DNA from: Bacteroidales bacterium
Lineage (GTDB): Bacteria; Bacteroidota; Bacteroidia; Bacteroidales; UBA12077
DNA: 64,000 bases
NCBI GenBank assembly: GCA_028282785.1
Contig: JANQHE010000035.1
Span: forward strand, 1 to 64,000
Direction: 5' to 3'
Made by a program: the position numbers and the translations under genes. Shown here in pieces: positions 35,381 to 43,663 of this stretch. Under the pieces are notes generated by a model. That model did not search any database, had not been told where the DNA came from, and saw only the letters and a program-made list of their open reading frames with translations. How positions within the stretch are numbered: the first letter of the stretch is position 1; each line of letters begins with the position of its first letter.

Positions 35381-37537
35381 ATGGATATTCAGAAACTTAA
35401 AGCAGAACAAAAACTGCTAAAAGCATGGAGTTACGACTGGCATCCTATTGAAAGAGGATATAACAATCGTACTTTATACATTAATGTTGGAAGCAATGAA
35501 GTAAGTGAAAAACCGGTTTCTCAGGAAATGAAAGATAAATTTGTTGGTGGAAAAGGTTTTGGTTTAAGATTACTTTGGGATGCAACAACACCGGACACAA
35601 AATGGGACGATCCGGAAAATGAGATCATCATATCTCCAGGACCAATTGGCGGTATAACTCAATATTCAGGTGCTGGAAAATCACTACTGGTTTCTATATC
35701 TCCTCAAACTGATTCTATAATGGACTCAAACGTAGGTGGATTCTTCGGTCCATTTATGAAGTTTGCTGGTTTTGATGCTCTTGAGCTACAGGGTAAAGCT
35801 GATAAAGACATTATCATTTATCTTGATGGTGTTAATCATAAAGTAGAAATTTATGATGATCCGGGATTTGCGGTTGATTCGCATATTCTTGGTGAAGAGC
35901 TTACCGAACTATTCGCAGAAGATGAAAAAGATGCAAAAAATATTGGAATTGTTTCTGCCGGAGCTGCTGCAGAAAATTCGCTTATCGGAATGCTTAATTT
36001 TACATTTTGGGATAGTAAACGTAAGATGGTTCGTCTGAAACAAGCTGGTAGAGGTGGTATCGGAACAGTTTTTCGCAATAAAAACATTAAAGCTATTGTT
36101 GCAAGAACTTCTGGTGTAAAAGGAAATCTTAACAATGTTGCTAATATGGATATGATCACAAAAGTTGGCCGCGACTATGCAGGCGAAATGCGTGACCTTG
36201 ACGATAAGCAAAACCAAATGAAGAAAAAAGGAACAGCAAATATTGTAAACGTAATGGCCGATTATGATTTGCTTCCTACACATAACTTCAAATATGGAAC
36301 TCATGATGATGCTCCTAAAATCCATTCTGATTTTCTAAGAGATAAATGGTTTACACTTGGTATAAATGATGCATGTTGGATTGGTTGTGCTATGCAATGT
36401 GCAAAAGGAGCTGATGATTTTGAACTTAGAACAGGACCTTATAAAGGAACAAAAGTAATCGTTGATGGACCAGAATACGAAACAGCAGCTGGTTTAGGTT
36501 CAAATATTGGTATTTTTGATTATCATCCTATTATAGAAGCTAATTTCTATTGTGATACATATGGTATTTGTACTATTACCTGGGGAACAATTGTTGCCTT
36601 CATAATGGAATGTTACGAAAATGGTGTGATCAACAAAGAAATCACAGGTGGACTTGAACTTAACTTTGGTAATGTTGAAGCTTCATTAGAATTATTACAT
36701 CAACTTGCAAGAGGCGAAGGTTTTGGTAAAGTTGCAGGAACAGGTGTTCGACAAATGAAAAAACTTTTCATTGAAGAATACGGTGCAGATGCTGATTTCT
36801 TAAATGATATCGGTATGGAAAACAAAGGTCTTGAGTATTCTCAGTATGTTTCGAAAGAATCACTTGCTCAGCAAGGTGGATATGCAATGACGAATAAAGG
36901 GCCACAACACGATGAAGCTTGGTTAATTTTCATGGATATGGTAAATAATCAAATTCCTACGTTTGAAAATAAAGCTGATGCTCTTCACTGGTTCCCAATG
37001 TTCAGAACATGGTTCGGTTTACAAGGATTATGTAAGATTGTTTGGAATGATGTTACTCCTGAAGACAATAAGTTTGAGGAAGAACCTCATAAAATACCTA
37101 AGCACTTAAGAAACTACTTAGCAGTTTATGAAGGTGTTACCGGTAATCCGCTTGACGAAGCAGGTTTGATCCGTCAGTCTGAAAGAGTTTATAACTTCCA
37201 ACGAATTTTCAATATCCGTCGTGGTTATGGTTTACGTAAACATGATGCTCAACCGTATCGTGCAGCAGGACCTGTAACTGTTGAGGAGTACGAATCTAGA
37301 GCAGAACGTTACGATGGACAAATGAAGGATATTATTGGAATTGATCCAACTGGTAAAACAACGGAAGAGAAAGTTGCTATTACTAGAAAATACAGAGAAG
37401 AACAGTATGAAAAATTACTGGACGCTGTTTATGAAAGAAGAGGATGGACCAACAACGGAGTTCCAAAAATTGAACACCTTAAAGAAATTGGTATGGACCT
37501 TCCGGAATTGATTGAAGTAATCAAACCTTTACAATAA
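35381..37537 (+). CDS. aor: Aldehyde:ferredoxin oxidoreductase, large form (AOR1)
   Basis: AOR oxidises aldehydes to acids, passing electrons to ferredoxin, or runs in reverse, with a tungsten bis-pyranopterin and one [4Fe-4S] cluster. This protein has 718 residues, against about 605-660 for well-known AORs. The N-terminal cofactor domain shows GGKGFGLRLLW, GPIGG, DSNVGGFFGPFMKFAGFD and GRGGIGTVFRNK. GPEYET (363-368) matches the catalytic glutamate region, and His510 lies in GPQHDEAW. The cluster cysteines are C332, C336 and C340 in CX3CX3C spacing, with C551 a likely fourth. Classical AOR has CX2CX3C. It is followed by a terminator and then thiF/thiS. Confidence 0.93.
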   Translation: MDIQKLKAEQKLLKAWSYDWHPIERGYNNRTLYINVGSNEVSEKPVSQEMKDKFVGGKGFGLRLLWDATTPDTKWDDPENEIIISPGPIGGITQYSGAGKSLLVSISPQTDSIMDSNVGGFFGPFMKFAGFDALELQGKADKDIIIYLDGVNHKVEIYDDPGFAVDSHILGEELTELFAEDEKDAKNIGIVSAGAAAENSLIGMLNFTFWDSKRKMVRLKQAGRGGIGTVFRNKNIKAIVARTSGVKGNLNNVANMDMITKVGRDYAGEMRDLDDKQNQMKKKGTANIVNVMADYDLLPTHNFKYGTHDDAPKIHSDFLRDKWFTLGINDACWIGCAMQCAKGADDFELRTGPYKGTKVIVDGPEYETAAGLGSNIGIFDYHPIIEANFYCDTYGICTITWGTIVAFIMECYENGVINKEITGGLELNFGNVEASLELLHQLARGEGFGKVAGTGVRQMKKLFIEEYGADADFLNDIGMENKGLEYSQYVSKESLAQQGGYAMTNKGPQHDEAWLIFMDMVNNQIPTFENKADALHWFPMFRTWFGLQGLCKIVWNDVTPEDNKFEEEPHKIPKHLRNYLAVYEGVTGNPLDEAGLIRQSERVYNFQRIFNIRRGYGLRKHDAQPYRAAGPVTVEEYESRAERYDGQMKDIIGIDPTGKTTEEKVAITRKYREEQYEKLLDAVYERRGWTNNGVPKIEHLKEIGMDLPELIEVIKPLQ

Positions 37538-37544
37538 TAACTTA

Positions 37545-37570
37545 AAAGCCCTTTTTAAAGGGCTTTTTTT
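37545..37570 (+). terminator. Rho-independent terminator between AOR1 and thiF2
   Basis: AAAGCCCTTT pairs with AAAGGGCTTT across a 2-base loop and is followed by a T run. It lies only 8 bases after the AOR1 stop codon, so thiF2 and thiS2 may be expressed mainly by read-through. Confidence 0.8.
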
Positions 37571-37580
37571 ACTTCTTATC

Positions 37581-38159
37581 ATGAATTTTAAAGAAATTAA
37601 AGAGAAACTAAAAACAAAAACTGTAGGAATTGCCGGTTGCGGTGGTTTAGGTTCCAATTGTGCCGTAGCATTGGCAAGGGTGGGAATAGGTAAATTAGTA
37701 ATTGCCGACTTTGATAAAATCGAAGAATCTAACCTTAACAGACAATATTACTTTTGGGATCAGATTGGGAAAGTAAAGTCAGATACTCTAAAGGAGAACA
37801 TAAAGAGAATTAATAAAGATATTGAAGTTACCAATCACAATGTTTTTATTGAAGAATCTAATTTTGAAGAATTATTCAAGGAATGTGATTTGGTAATTGA
37901 AGCATTCGACAGGTCTGAATCCAAAGAAATGATTGTTCGAGCTATGAGTAAGTTTTTCCCTGATAAAATGCTCATAATGGGAATAGGAATGTCTGGTTGG
38001 GGTCAAAATGATTCTATTAAAGAAACCAGATACGATAATTTAATAATTTGTGGAGATCAAGCTTCAGAAATTTCAGATGAATTACCCCCACTTGCACCAC
38101 GAGTTGGGATGGTAGCCAATATGCAGGCAAATGTTGCTTTGGAAATTTTGTTAAAATAA
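37581..38159 (+). CDS. thiF: ThiF-family E1-like adenylyltransferase, second copy
   Basis: The 192-residue protein is a close paralogue of the one at 33692. It shares the GIAGCGGLGSNCAVALARVGIGKLV nucleotide loop, NLNRQYYFWDQ, AFDRSESK and the final LAPRVGMVANMQANVALEIL. It is the same short form, without CXXC zinc pairs. It starts 43 bases after AOR1, just past the terminator, and the ThiS-like gene follows about 100 bases later. Keeping a separate E1 and carrier pair on each side of AOR1 suggests a specialised sulfur-transfer step for the enzyme's cofactor. Confidence 0.87.
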   Translation: MNFKEIKEKLKTKTVGIAGCGGLGSNCAVALARVGIGKLVIADFDKIEESNLNRQYYFWDQIGKVKSDTLKENIKRINKDIEVTNHNVFIEESNFEELFKECDLVIEAFDRSESKEMIVRAMSKFFPDKMLIMGIGMSGWGQNDSIKETRYDNLIICGDQASEISDELPPLAPRVGMVANMQANVALEILLK

Positions 38160-38260
38160 AAATGAATAGCTATACTTGCCTAAATTGTATGATGATTTTC
38201 AATCTTTAGTATTACTTTATAGAAGAAATTGTGTAGTTAGCCAACAAATAAATTAGCAAA

Positions 38261-38464
38261 ATGAAGATCACTTTAAATAACAGACCGGAAACATTTGAAA
38301 GCACAAGCATGACAATGGGAGAGTTGATGAGAATCAAAAATTTTACATATAAAAAGATTATCGTTAAGGTTAATAATAAAATTGTAGAACCACACGAATA
38401 TGATTCCACAATCTTAAATGAAAACGATATTGTTGTTGTTTTACACCTTCTTGCAGGTGGATAA
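38261..38464 (+). CDS. thiS: ThiS/MoaD-like sulfur carrier, second copy
   Basis: The 67-residue ubiquitin-fold protein begins MKITLNNRPE, almost as the first copy does (MKITLNNRLE), and ends HLLAGG with the C-terminal GlyGly. It lies between thiF2 and AOR2. Its likely job is to be adenylated by the neighbouring ThiF-like protein and to carry sulfur. The recipient is unknown; the pyranopterin dithiolene is the best guess from context. Confidence 0.85.
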   Translation: MKITLNNRPETFESTSMTMGELMRIKNFTYKKIIVKVNNKIVEPHEYDSTILNENDIVVVLHLLAGG

Positions 38465-38468
38465 TCTT

Positions 38469-38638
38469 CTAGAAAATAGCTATTGATCCTGCAATACTTC
38501 TTATATCACCAAATAAGATTTTTATATCGGATATTGGTAGTTTAGATATTCTCATATTGCTTCCGGGATAAAATACATTTCATATCCTGAATTTTTACCT
38601 TCGAATAAAGCTTCTTTTAAAGTAGTAATCTTACGCAT
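38469..38638 (-). other. Two tiny overlapping ORFs in the thiS2-AOR2 gap
   Basis: On the minus strand, 38552-38638 encodes 28 residues (MRKITTLKEALFEGKNSGYE...) and 38469-38555 encodes another 28 (MRISKLPISDIKILFGD...), with start and stop overlapping (ATGA). The first resembles the C-terminal end of a ParD-like antitoxin and the second the opening of a ParE-like toxin, but both are too short to be functional. They could be remnants or chance. The rest of this 311-base gap holds the AOR2 promoter block. Confidence 0.2.
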
Positions 38639-38698
38639 TTTATCTCAGAACCATTTTAGGCTCTTTATATGATAAAAAAAGTGATTTGTTGTGAATTA

Positions 38699-38780
38699 AG
38701 CGATATGCATTATGTAACATATTGATTTAAGTTATTTTACACTTTTAATACACATTAAATTTTTATAATTTTAAAATGCC
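38699..38780 (+). promoter_or_regulatory. Upstream regulatory block of AOR2
   Basis: This block matches 35268-35347 at 71 of 80 bases, starting AGCGATATGC. The position of the AOR1 -7 box reads TAATTTTA here. Conservation stops at about the point where the leader sequences diverge, and the palindromic repeat then lies between this block and the AOR2 start codon. Confidence 0.55.
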
Positions 38781-38798
38781 TAAATCAAAACAAATCTA

Positions 38799-38814
38799 CC
38801 TGTCGGCAGACAGG
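38799..38814. repeat. Dispersed palindrome in the AOR2 leader
   Basis: CCTGTC and GACAGG flank a GGCA loop. The element ends 15 bases before the likely AOR2 start codon at 38830. An upstream in-frame ATG at 38776 would translate through it. Confidence 0.7.
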
Positions 38815-38829
38815 CTAAAAAAACTAGAT

Positions 38830-40983
38830 ATGGATATTCAGAAAATGAAGGAAGCCCACAAACTCATAAAAGAGTGGAAATATGAGCTTCGCCCAATAGA
38901 AAAGGGATATAATGATCGTACGTTATACGTTAATGTTGGATCAAACGAAATTAAGGAAAGACCTGTGCCACAGCAAATGAAGGAAAAATTCATTGGTGGT
39001 AAAGGATATGGTTTAAGATTATTATGGGATGCAACAACACCAGAAACAAAATGGAACGATCCTGAAAATGAAATTATCATTGCTGGAGGCCCTATTTGTG
39101 GTATTACACAATATTCGGGTACTGGTAAAGCATTGGTAGTATCTATATCTCCGCAAACTGATTCTGTAATGGATTCAAATGTTGGTGGTTTCTTCGGACC
39201 ATTTTCAAAGTTTGCTGGATTCGATGCAGTAGAAATACAAGGTAAAGCTAATAAAGAAGTTATCGTTTTTCTTGACGGAGTAAACGGTAAAGTTGAAATT
39301 TTAGAAGCTCCAGAAGAGCCAATCGATAGTCATGTTTTAGGCGAAATATTACACGAAATGTATTCGGATGATGAAAAAGACCGAAAAAATGTTTCTGTTG
39401 TATCGGCAGGTTCTGCAGCTGATCATACATTAATCGGTATGTTAAACTTCACTTTCTGGGATAACAAACGTAAACTTGTTCGTTTAAAGCAAGCTGGTCG
39501 TGGCGGTATCGGAACTGTTTTCAGAAATAAAAAAATCAAAGCACTAGTTTGTAAAATTCCGGGTGTAAAAGGTAATTTAAATAATGTTGTTGATATGGAC
39601 TCTATCATGGAACGTGGTAAGAGATTCAACAGAGAAATGCGTGAGTTAGACGATCAACAATGTGAAATGAAAACTAAAGGTACTGCTCACCTTACTAATA
39701 TCATGAATGATTATGATTTATTACCTGTAAATAACTTTCAGTACGGACATCATAAGAATGCAGACAAGATTCATGGAGATGTTTGGAAATCATTTTTTAC
39801 TCAAGGTGTTCCTGATGGTTGTTGGATCGGTTGTAATATGTCATGCGCAAAAGGTGTCGATAATTACGAATTAAGAACCGGACCTTATGCTGGTGATAAA
39901 GTAATAGTTGATGGGCCTGAGTATGAAACAACTTCATCGAATGGTTCAATTATGGGAATTTTCAATCCTGATTTTACAATTGAAACTAATTTCTATTGTG
40001 ATACTTATGGTATTTGTACTATTACTTATGGTACGATCATGGGATTTGTAATGGAATGTTTTGAGAACGGAATTTTAAACGAAGAACGCACTGGTGGTTT
40101 AAAACTAAACTTTGGTAATGCAGGTGCTGCAATGGAAGTTTTACATCAAATGGGTCGTGGCGAAGGATTCGGCTTAATCGCCGGACAAGGTGTTCGTAAA
40201 ATGAAAAAAATGTTTGCTGAAAAAGGATGGGGTGATCCTAAATTCATGCAAGACATTGGAATGGAAAATAAAGGATTAGAATATTCTCAATACATTTCTA
40301 AAGAATCATTAGCTCAGCAAGGTGGTTATGCAATGACAAACAAAGGACCACAACACGACGAAGCTTGGTTAATTTTCATGGATATGGTGAACAACCAAAT
40401 CCCGACATTCGAAAATAAAGCAGAAGCGTTGCATTATTTCCCAATGTTCCGTACCTGGTTTGGTTTAATGGGATTATGTAAGCTTCCTTGGAACGATGTT
40501 GAGCCGGAAAACAATGCAGAAACAGATGAACCGGCTAAAGTACCTGAGCACGTTGATAATTATGTTACAATTTATAAAGCTGTTACTGGCTTGGATTTTG
40601 ATAAGAAAGAAATGATTCGTCAATCGGAAAGAGTGTATAACTTCCAGCGTATTTTCAATATCCGAAGAGGTTATGGTTTACGTAAAGATGACGCTCAGCC
40701 TTATCGTGCAGCAGGACCTGTTACAGTTGCTGAATACGAATCTAAAGCCGAACATTATGATAAGCAGTTAAAAGAGATCACTGGTGTTGATCCTACTAAA
40801 ATGTCTATCGAAGAGAAAATGTCTGCAACAAGAAAATACAGAGAAGATCAATATGAAAAATTATTAGATGCTGTTTACAAGCGTCGTGGTTGGACCTCTA
40901 ATGGTGTTCCGAAAATTGAACACTTAAAAGATTTAGGTATGGATCTTCCGGAATTAATCGAAACTGTTAAAGATATTCAATAA
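38830..40983 (+). CDS. aor: Aldehyde:ferredoxin oxidoreductase, large form (AOR2)
   Basis: AOR2 is a close paralogue of AOR1, with almost unbroken identity around MENKGLEYSQY...GPQHDEAWLIFMDMVNNQIPTFENKA. I chose ATG 38830 (MDIQKMKEAHK) because it aligns exactly with the AOR1 start (MDIQKLKAEQK). The in-frame ATG at 38776 would add 18 residues encoded partly by a palindromic repeat. The product has 717 residues. The cluster cysteines are C331, C335 and C339, again CX3CX3C. Both paralogues also keep GPEYET and GRGGIGTVFRNK. Having two may give different aldehyde ranges or a heteromeric enzyme. The nearby ThiF/ThiS and DUF364 genes probably support its tungsten cofactor. Confidence 0.93.
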   Translation: MDIQKMKEAHKLIKEWKYELRPIEKGYNDRTLYVNVGSNEIKERPVPQQMKEKFIGGKGYGLRLLWDATTPETKWNDPENEIIIAGGPICGITQYSGTGKALVVSISPQTDSVMDSNVGGFFGPFSKFAGFDAVEIQGKANKEVIVFLDGVNGKVEILEAPEEPIDSHVLGEILHEMYSDDEKDRKNVSVVSAGSAADHTLIGMLNFTFWDNKRKLVRLKQAGRGGIGTVFRNKKIKALVCKIPGVKGNLNNVVDMDSIMERGKRFNREMRELDDQQCEMKTKGTAHLTNIMNDYDLLPVNNFQYGHHKNADKIHGDVWKSFFTQGVPDGCWIGCNMSCAKGVDNYELRTGPYAGDKVIVDGPEYETTSSNGSIMGIFNPDFTIETNFYCDTYGICTITYGTIMGFVMECFENGILNEERTGGLKLNFGNAGAAMEVLHQMGRGEGFGLIAGQGVRKMKKMFAEKGWGDPKFMQDIGMENKGLEYSQYISKESLAQQGGYAMTNKGPQHDEAWLIFMDMVNNQIPTFENKAEALHYFPMFRTWFGLMGLCKLPWNDVEPENNAETDEPAKVPEHVDNYVTIYKAVTGLDFDKKEMIRQSERVYNFQRIFNIRRGYGLRKDDAQPYRAAGPVTVAEYESKAEHYDKQLKEITGVDPTKMSIEEKMSATRKYREDQYEKLLDAVYKRRGWTSNGVPKIEHLKDLGMDLPELIETVKDIQ

Positions 40984-41002
40984 GATTAATAATATAAAAA
41001 AG

Positions 41003-41044
41003 AAAGGCTTGGCCCTGTTCACTATCGGGATTAAGCCTTTTTTC
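41003..41044. terminator. Terminator between convergent AOR2 and permease genes
   Basis: AAAGGCTT (41003-41010) pairs with AAGCCTTT (41033-41040) around a 22-base loop. A-rich sequence lies on the left and a T run on the right, so it can serve both strands. Confidence 0.65.
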
Positions 41045-43456
41045 TTATTCATATCTTAATGCTTCTACCGGATTTTTATTAGCTGCAATAACAGCGTGTA
41101 AGCTTATTGTTAACTGTGCTATTATTAAGGTAATTAGGCCTGATAGTATATATATCCAATACGGCATTTCAATTTTATAAGAGAAATTTGACAGCCATTT
41201 ATTCATGAAATAATAAACTAATGGCCATGCTATAACATTTGATAAAACTACCAGCCATATAAACCCAGTTGACATATTCATTACAATAGTATACACAGAA
41301 GCTCCCAATGCCTTTTTTATTCCAATTTCTTTGGTTCTTTGTTCAGCAGCGTATAAAGTCAATCCGTATAATCCTAAACAAGCTACAAATATTCCAAAAG
41401 CTGTAAATAGGCTAACAAGCCTACCCGCTTTTACTTCTTCAATATAATGCCTGTTAAAGTCTTCATCAATAAAGTAATATACAAAAGGATTTTCCGGATA
41501 AAGTTCATTCCATTTATTTTCAATAAACTTTAAAGAAGATTTAATATTGATTGCATTAATACTCAAATTTATAGTTCTAAACTGGTCAGGAAAAAACTCT
41601 AGTATGAGCGGTTCAATTTTATTCTGCAGGCCCATAAAGTGGAAATTCTTAACCACACCTACCACCTTTAATTTACGACCACCTAATCCTGTAATAATTT
41701 CTTGCCCAATTGCTTCTTCTGGTGAAGACCATCCAAAAGATTCAACTGAAGCTTCGTTTAAAATAAAGGACCCATTTTCCATGTTATCCCATGAAGAAAT
41801 ATCAGATACTATATTTTTATTAAAGTTTCTTCCGGCAATTAACTCTATATCGAATTGTTTAATAAAATTATCATCAATATGCATGTAATACATGGACTGA
41901 GATTTGTTGTCATCTTCATTATCTAAAGATGCCGCGTAATTATTAACATCTTTTCCAATTGAACTTGAAGATACAGAGGCGTTAGTAATGTTTGAGTTAG
42001 AAAGAAATTCGGTTTTAATCTCTTCATAATTTTGTTCTATATCAATTCCGCCTCTTAATGGTAAAACAATTTTATTTGATTTATTAAAACCAAGATTACG
42101 ATTTTTCATGTAATCTACCTGTAAATAAATAATGAATGAGGCAATAATTAATGCAATTGATATTGCGAATTGTATAATTACTAGTCCTTTTCGAACATAG
42201 GAGCTAATCGAATCTCTACTTTTTTCATTTCTAAAAATGTCAACTGGTTTCACAATAGATAAATATATTGAGGGATAAAGTCCCGATAAAATCCCTAATA
42301 ATATTCCGAACATAATTAAGCCTGGTAATATCCACCAATTACTCAAATACTCTATATTTAAATCCTTTTCTACAAGATTATTAAATGCAGTTTGAATTAA
42401 CTCAACAGTATATAGTGCAATATTAAGCGCAATGAAACTTAATATAACAGATTCTATAAGAAACTGAGAAATAATAAACTTTCTGGTTCCGCCAACTATT
42501 TTTCTTATGGCTATTTCTTTAAAGTTATTAATGTTCTTTGAAGTAGAAAGGTTCATGAAGTTTACACTTCCAATTATCAAAATAAATATTCCAATAATAG
42601 AGAATATATATATATAAATTTTGTTACCATGAGTACTTTTATCTAATCGTAAAGGTTCATTTAAATGTACATCTGCAATTGCTTCTAATTCAAAATTAAT
42701 ATTATAACCATTTTCTTTCAAATCATCAGCAATATAATGATAGGCTAATGTATCAATATCTTTTTTGAATGCTGCAAAATCTATATCGGGCAGAAGTTTG
42801 ATATAAGTAAAAAACATTGTATTGTACCAATTATTGAGTTGGTCCCAATCTTTCCATGTGGATAATGACGCAATAAAATCGTATTCTAAAATAGAATTAT
42901 CGTAACTATCTTTGATGATCCCGGTTATTTCATATTCATTTGTATTAATTTTCATTACTTTCCCTATAGGATCTTCATTTCCGAAATATTTCTTTACAGT
43001 ACTTTCAGTAATTAATAATGTATTAGGTTTTACCAGAGCGTCATCAGGATTACCTTTAATTAATGGTATATTAAATATTTTCAATAAATCTGGTTCGGAT
43101 ATTATCATTTTATTTTCATAAAATGATTTGTCTTGGTATTTAAATAACCGATTTCCCCATACATAAGTTCTGGCAGAATATTTTACTTGTGGATATCTGT
43201 CTTTTATTGCAGCACCAGCAGGTCCGCAGATAGGAGCATACATTGTTGTTTCTGATCCCCGGCCTATACTTTCAACCACTCTGTAAATTCTTTCATAACC
43301 CGGATGAAATTTATCATAGCTAAGTTCATTGCTTACCCACTGGAATATAAGTATACTACAAGCAATACTAATTGCCAGGCTAAGTATCTTTATGATAGAA
43401 AATATCTTATCATTAATAATTTTTCTAAAACTTATTTTAACATGATTCCAAAACAT
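41045..43456 (-). CDS. FtsX/MacB-type ABC transporter permease
   Basis: The 803-residue protein has the double-unit plan of Bacteroidota FtsX-like permeases. It has an N-terminal membrane helix, a periplasmic MacB-like domain, three helices near 285-400, a fifth near 425-450 and a second periplasmic domain. Three final helices from about 685 end in NPVEALRYE. EIAIRKIVGG and EIGIKKALGA are the paired coupling motifs that contact the ATPase. No ATPase gene is adjacent, so the partner is encoded elsewhere. It diverges from an NtrC-type response regulator. A sigma-54-like promoter lies 31 bases before its start, so I infer control by that two-component system. Confidence 0.9.
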   Translation of the reverse strand: MFWNHVKISFRKIINDKIFSIIKILSLAISIACSILIFQWVSNELSYDKFHPGYERIYRVVESIGRGSETTMYAPICGPAGAAIKDRYPQVKYSARTYVWGNRLFKYQDKSFYENKMIISEPDLLKIFNIPLIKGNPDDALVKPNTLLITESTVKKYFGNEDPIGKVMKINTNEYEITGIIKDSYDNSILEYDFIASLSTWKDWDQLNNWYNTMFFTYIKLLPDIDFAAFKKDIDTLAYHYIADDLKENGYNINFELEAIADVHLNEPLRLDKSTHGNKIYIYIFSIIGIFILIIGSVNFMNLSTSKNINNFKEIAIRKIVGGTRKFIISQFLIESVILSFIALNIALYTVELIQTAFNNLVEKDLNIEYLSNWWILPGLIMFGILLGILSGLYPSIYLSIVKPVDIFRNEKSRDSISSYVRKGLVIIQFAISIALIIASFIIYLQVDYMKNRNLGFNKSNKIVLPLRGGIDIEQNYEEIKTEFLSNSNITNASVSSSSIGKDVNNYAASLDNEDDNKSQSMYYMHIDDNFIKQFDIELIAGRNFNKNIVSDISSWDNMENGSFILNEASVESFGWSSPEEAIGQEIITGLGGRKLKVVGVVKNFHFMGLQNKIEPLILEFFPDQFRTINLSINAINIKSSLKFIENKWNELYPENPFVYYFIDEDFNRHYIEEVKAGRLVSLFTAFGIFVACLGLYGLTLYAAEQRTKEIGIKKALGASVYTIVMNMSTGFIWLVVLSNVIAWPLVYYFMNKWLSNFSYKIEMPYWIYILSGLITLIIAQLTISLHAVIAANKNPVEALRYE

Positions 43457-43486
43457 ATATTAAAATTTAATGGTTTTGAAACCATG

Positions 43487-43503
43487 AACCAATAGTAATG
43501 CCA
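43487..43503 (-). promoter_or_regulatory. Sigma-54-like promoter of the first FtsX-type permease
   Basis: Read on the minus strand, TGGCATTACTATTGG has the -24 TGGCA box with GG-N10-GG spacing. The -12 element is TTGG rather than the canonical TTGC. It lies about 31 bases before the permease start codon, nearly the same as at 55175-55189. Confidence 0.45.
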
Positions 43504-43567
43504 TAAAATATAACAAGCTGAATAGTAGAATTTTATAAGAATTGAGCATTTTCATTTAAAAGTTAAA

Positions 43568-43606
43568 TGTAGCAATTCGATTATCTAAGTGTAGCATTTT
43601 GCTACA
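43568..43606. promoter_or_regulatory. Palindromic operator pair (candidate response-regulator site)
   Basis: TGTAGCA-TTT-TGCTACA is a perfect 17-base palindrome (43590-43606). A half site TGTAGCA lies at 43568-43574, 22 bases upstream, or two helical turns. The same architecture (TGTAACA-TAA-TGTTACA) occurs in the paralogous gap at 55105-55121. It is about 108 bases from the permease -12 box, a normal distance for a sigma-54 enhancer site. Confidence 0.65.
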
Positions 43607-43663
43607 GTAAATTTTGAACTATTACTAAACTACAATATTTTTGATGTACTAAATCAAAAAAAA

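Noticed and set aside
35851-36325. Frames opposite AOR1 on the minus strand
   Set aside because: They lie wholly inside a well-supported enzyme gene and show no family features.
38776-38829. Upstream ATG extension of AOR2
   Set aside because: The extension crosses the dispersed palindrome and does not align with AOR1, whose start matches the ATG at 38830.
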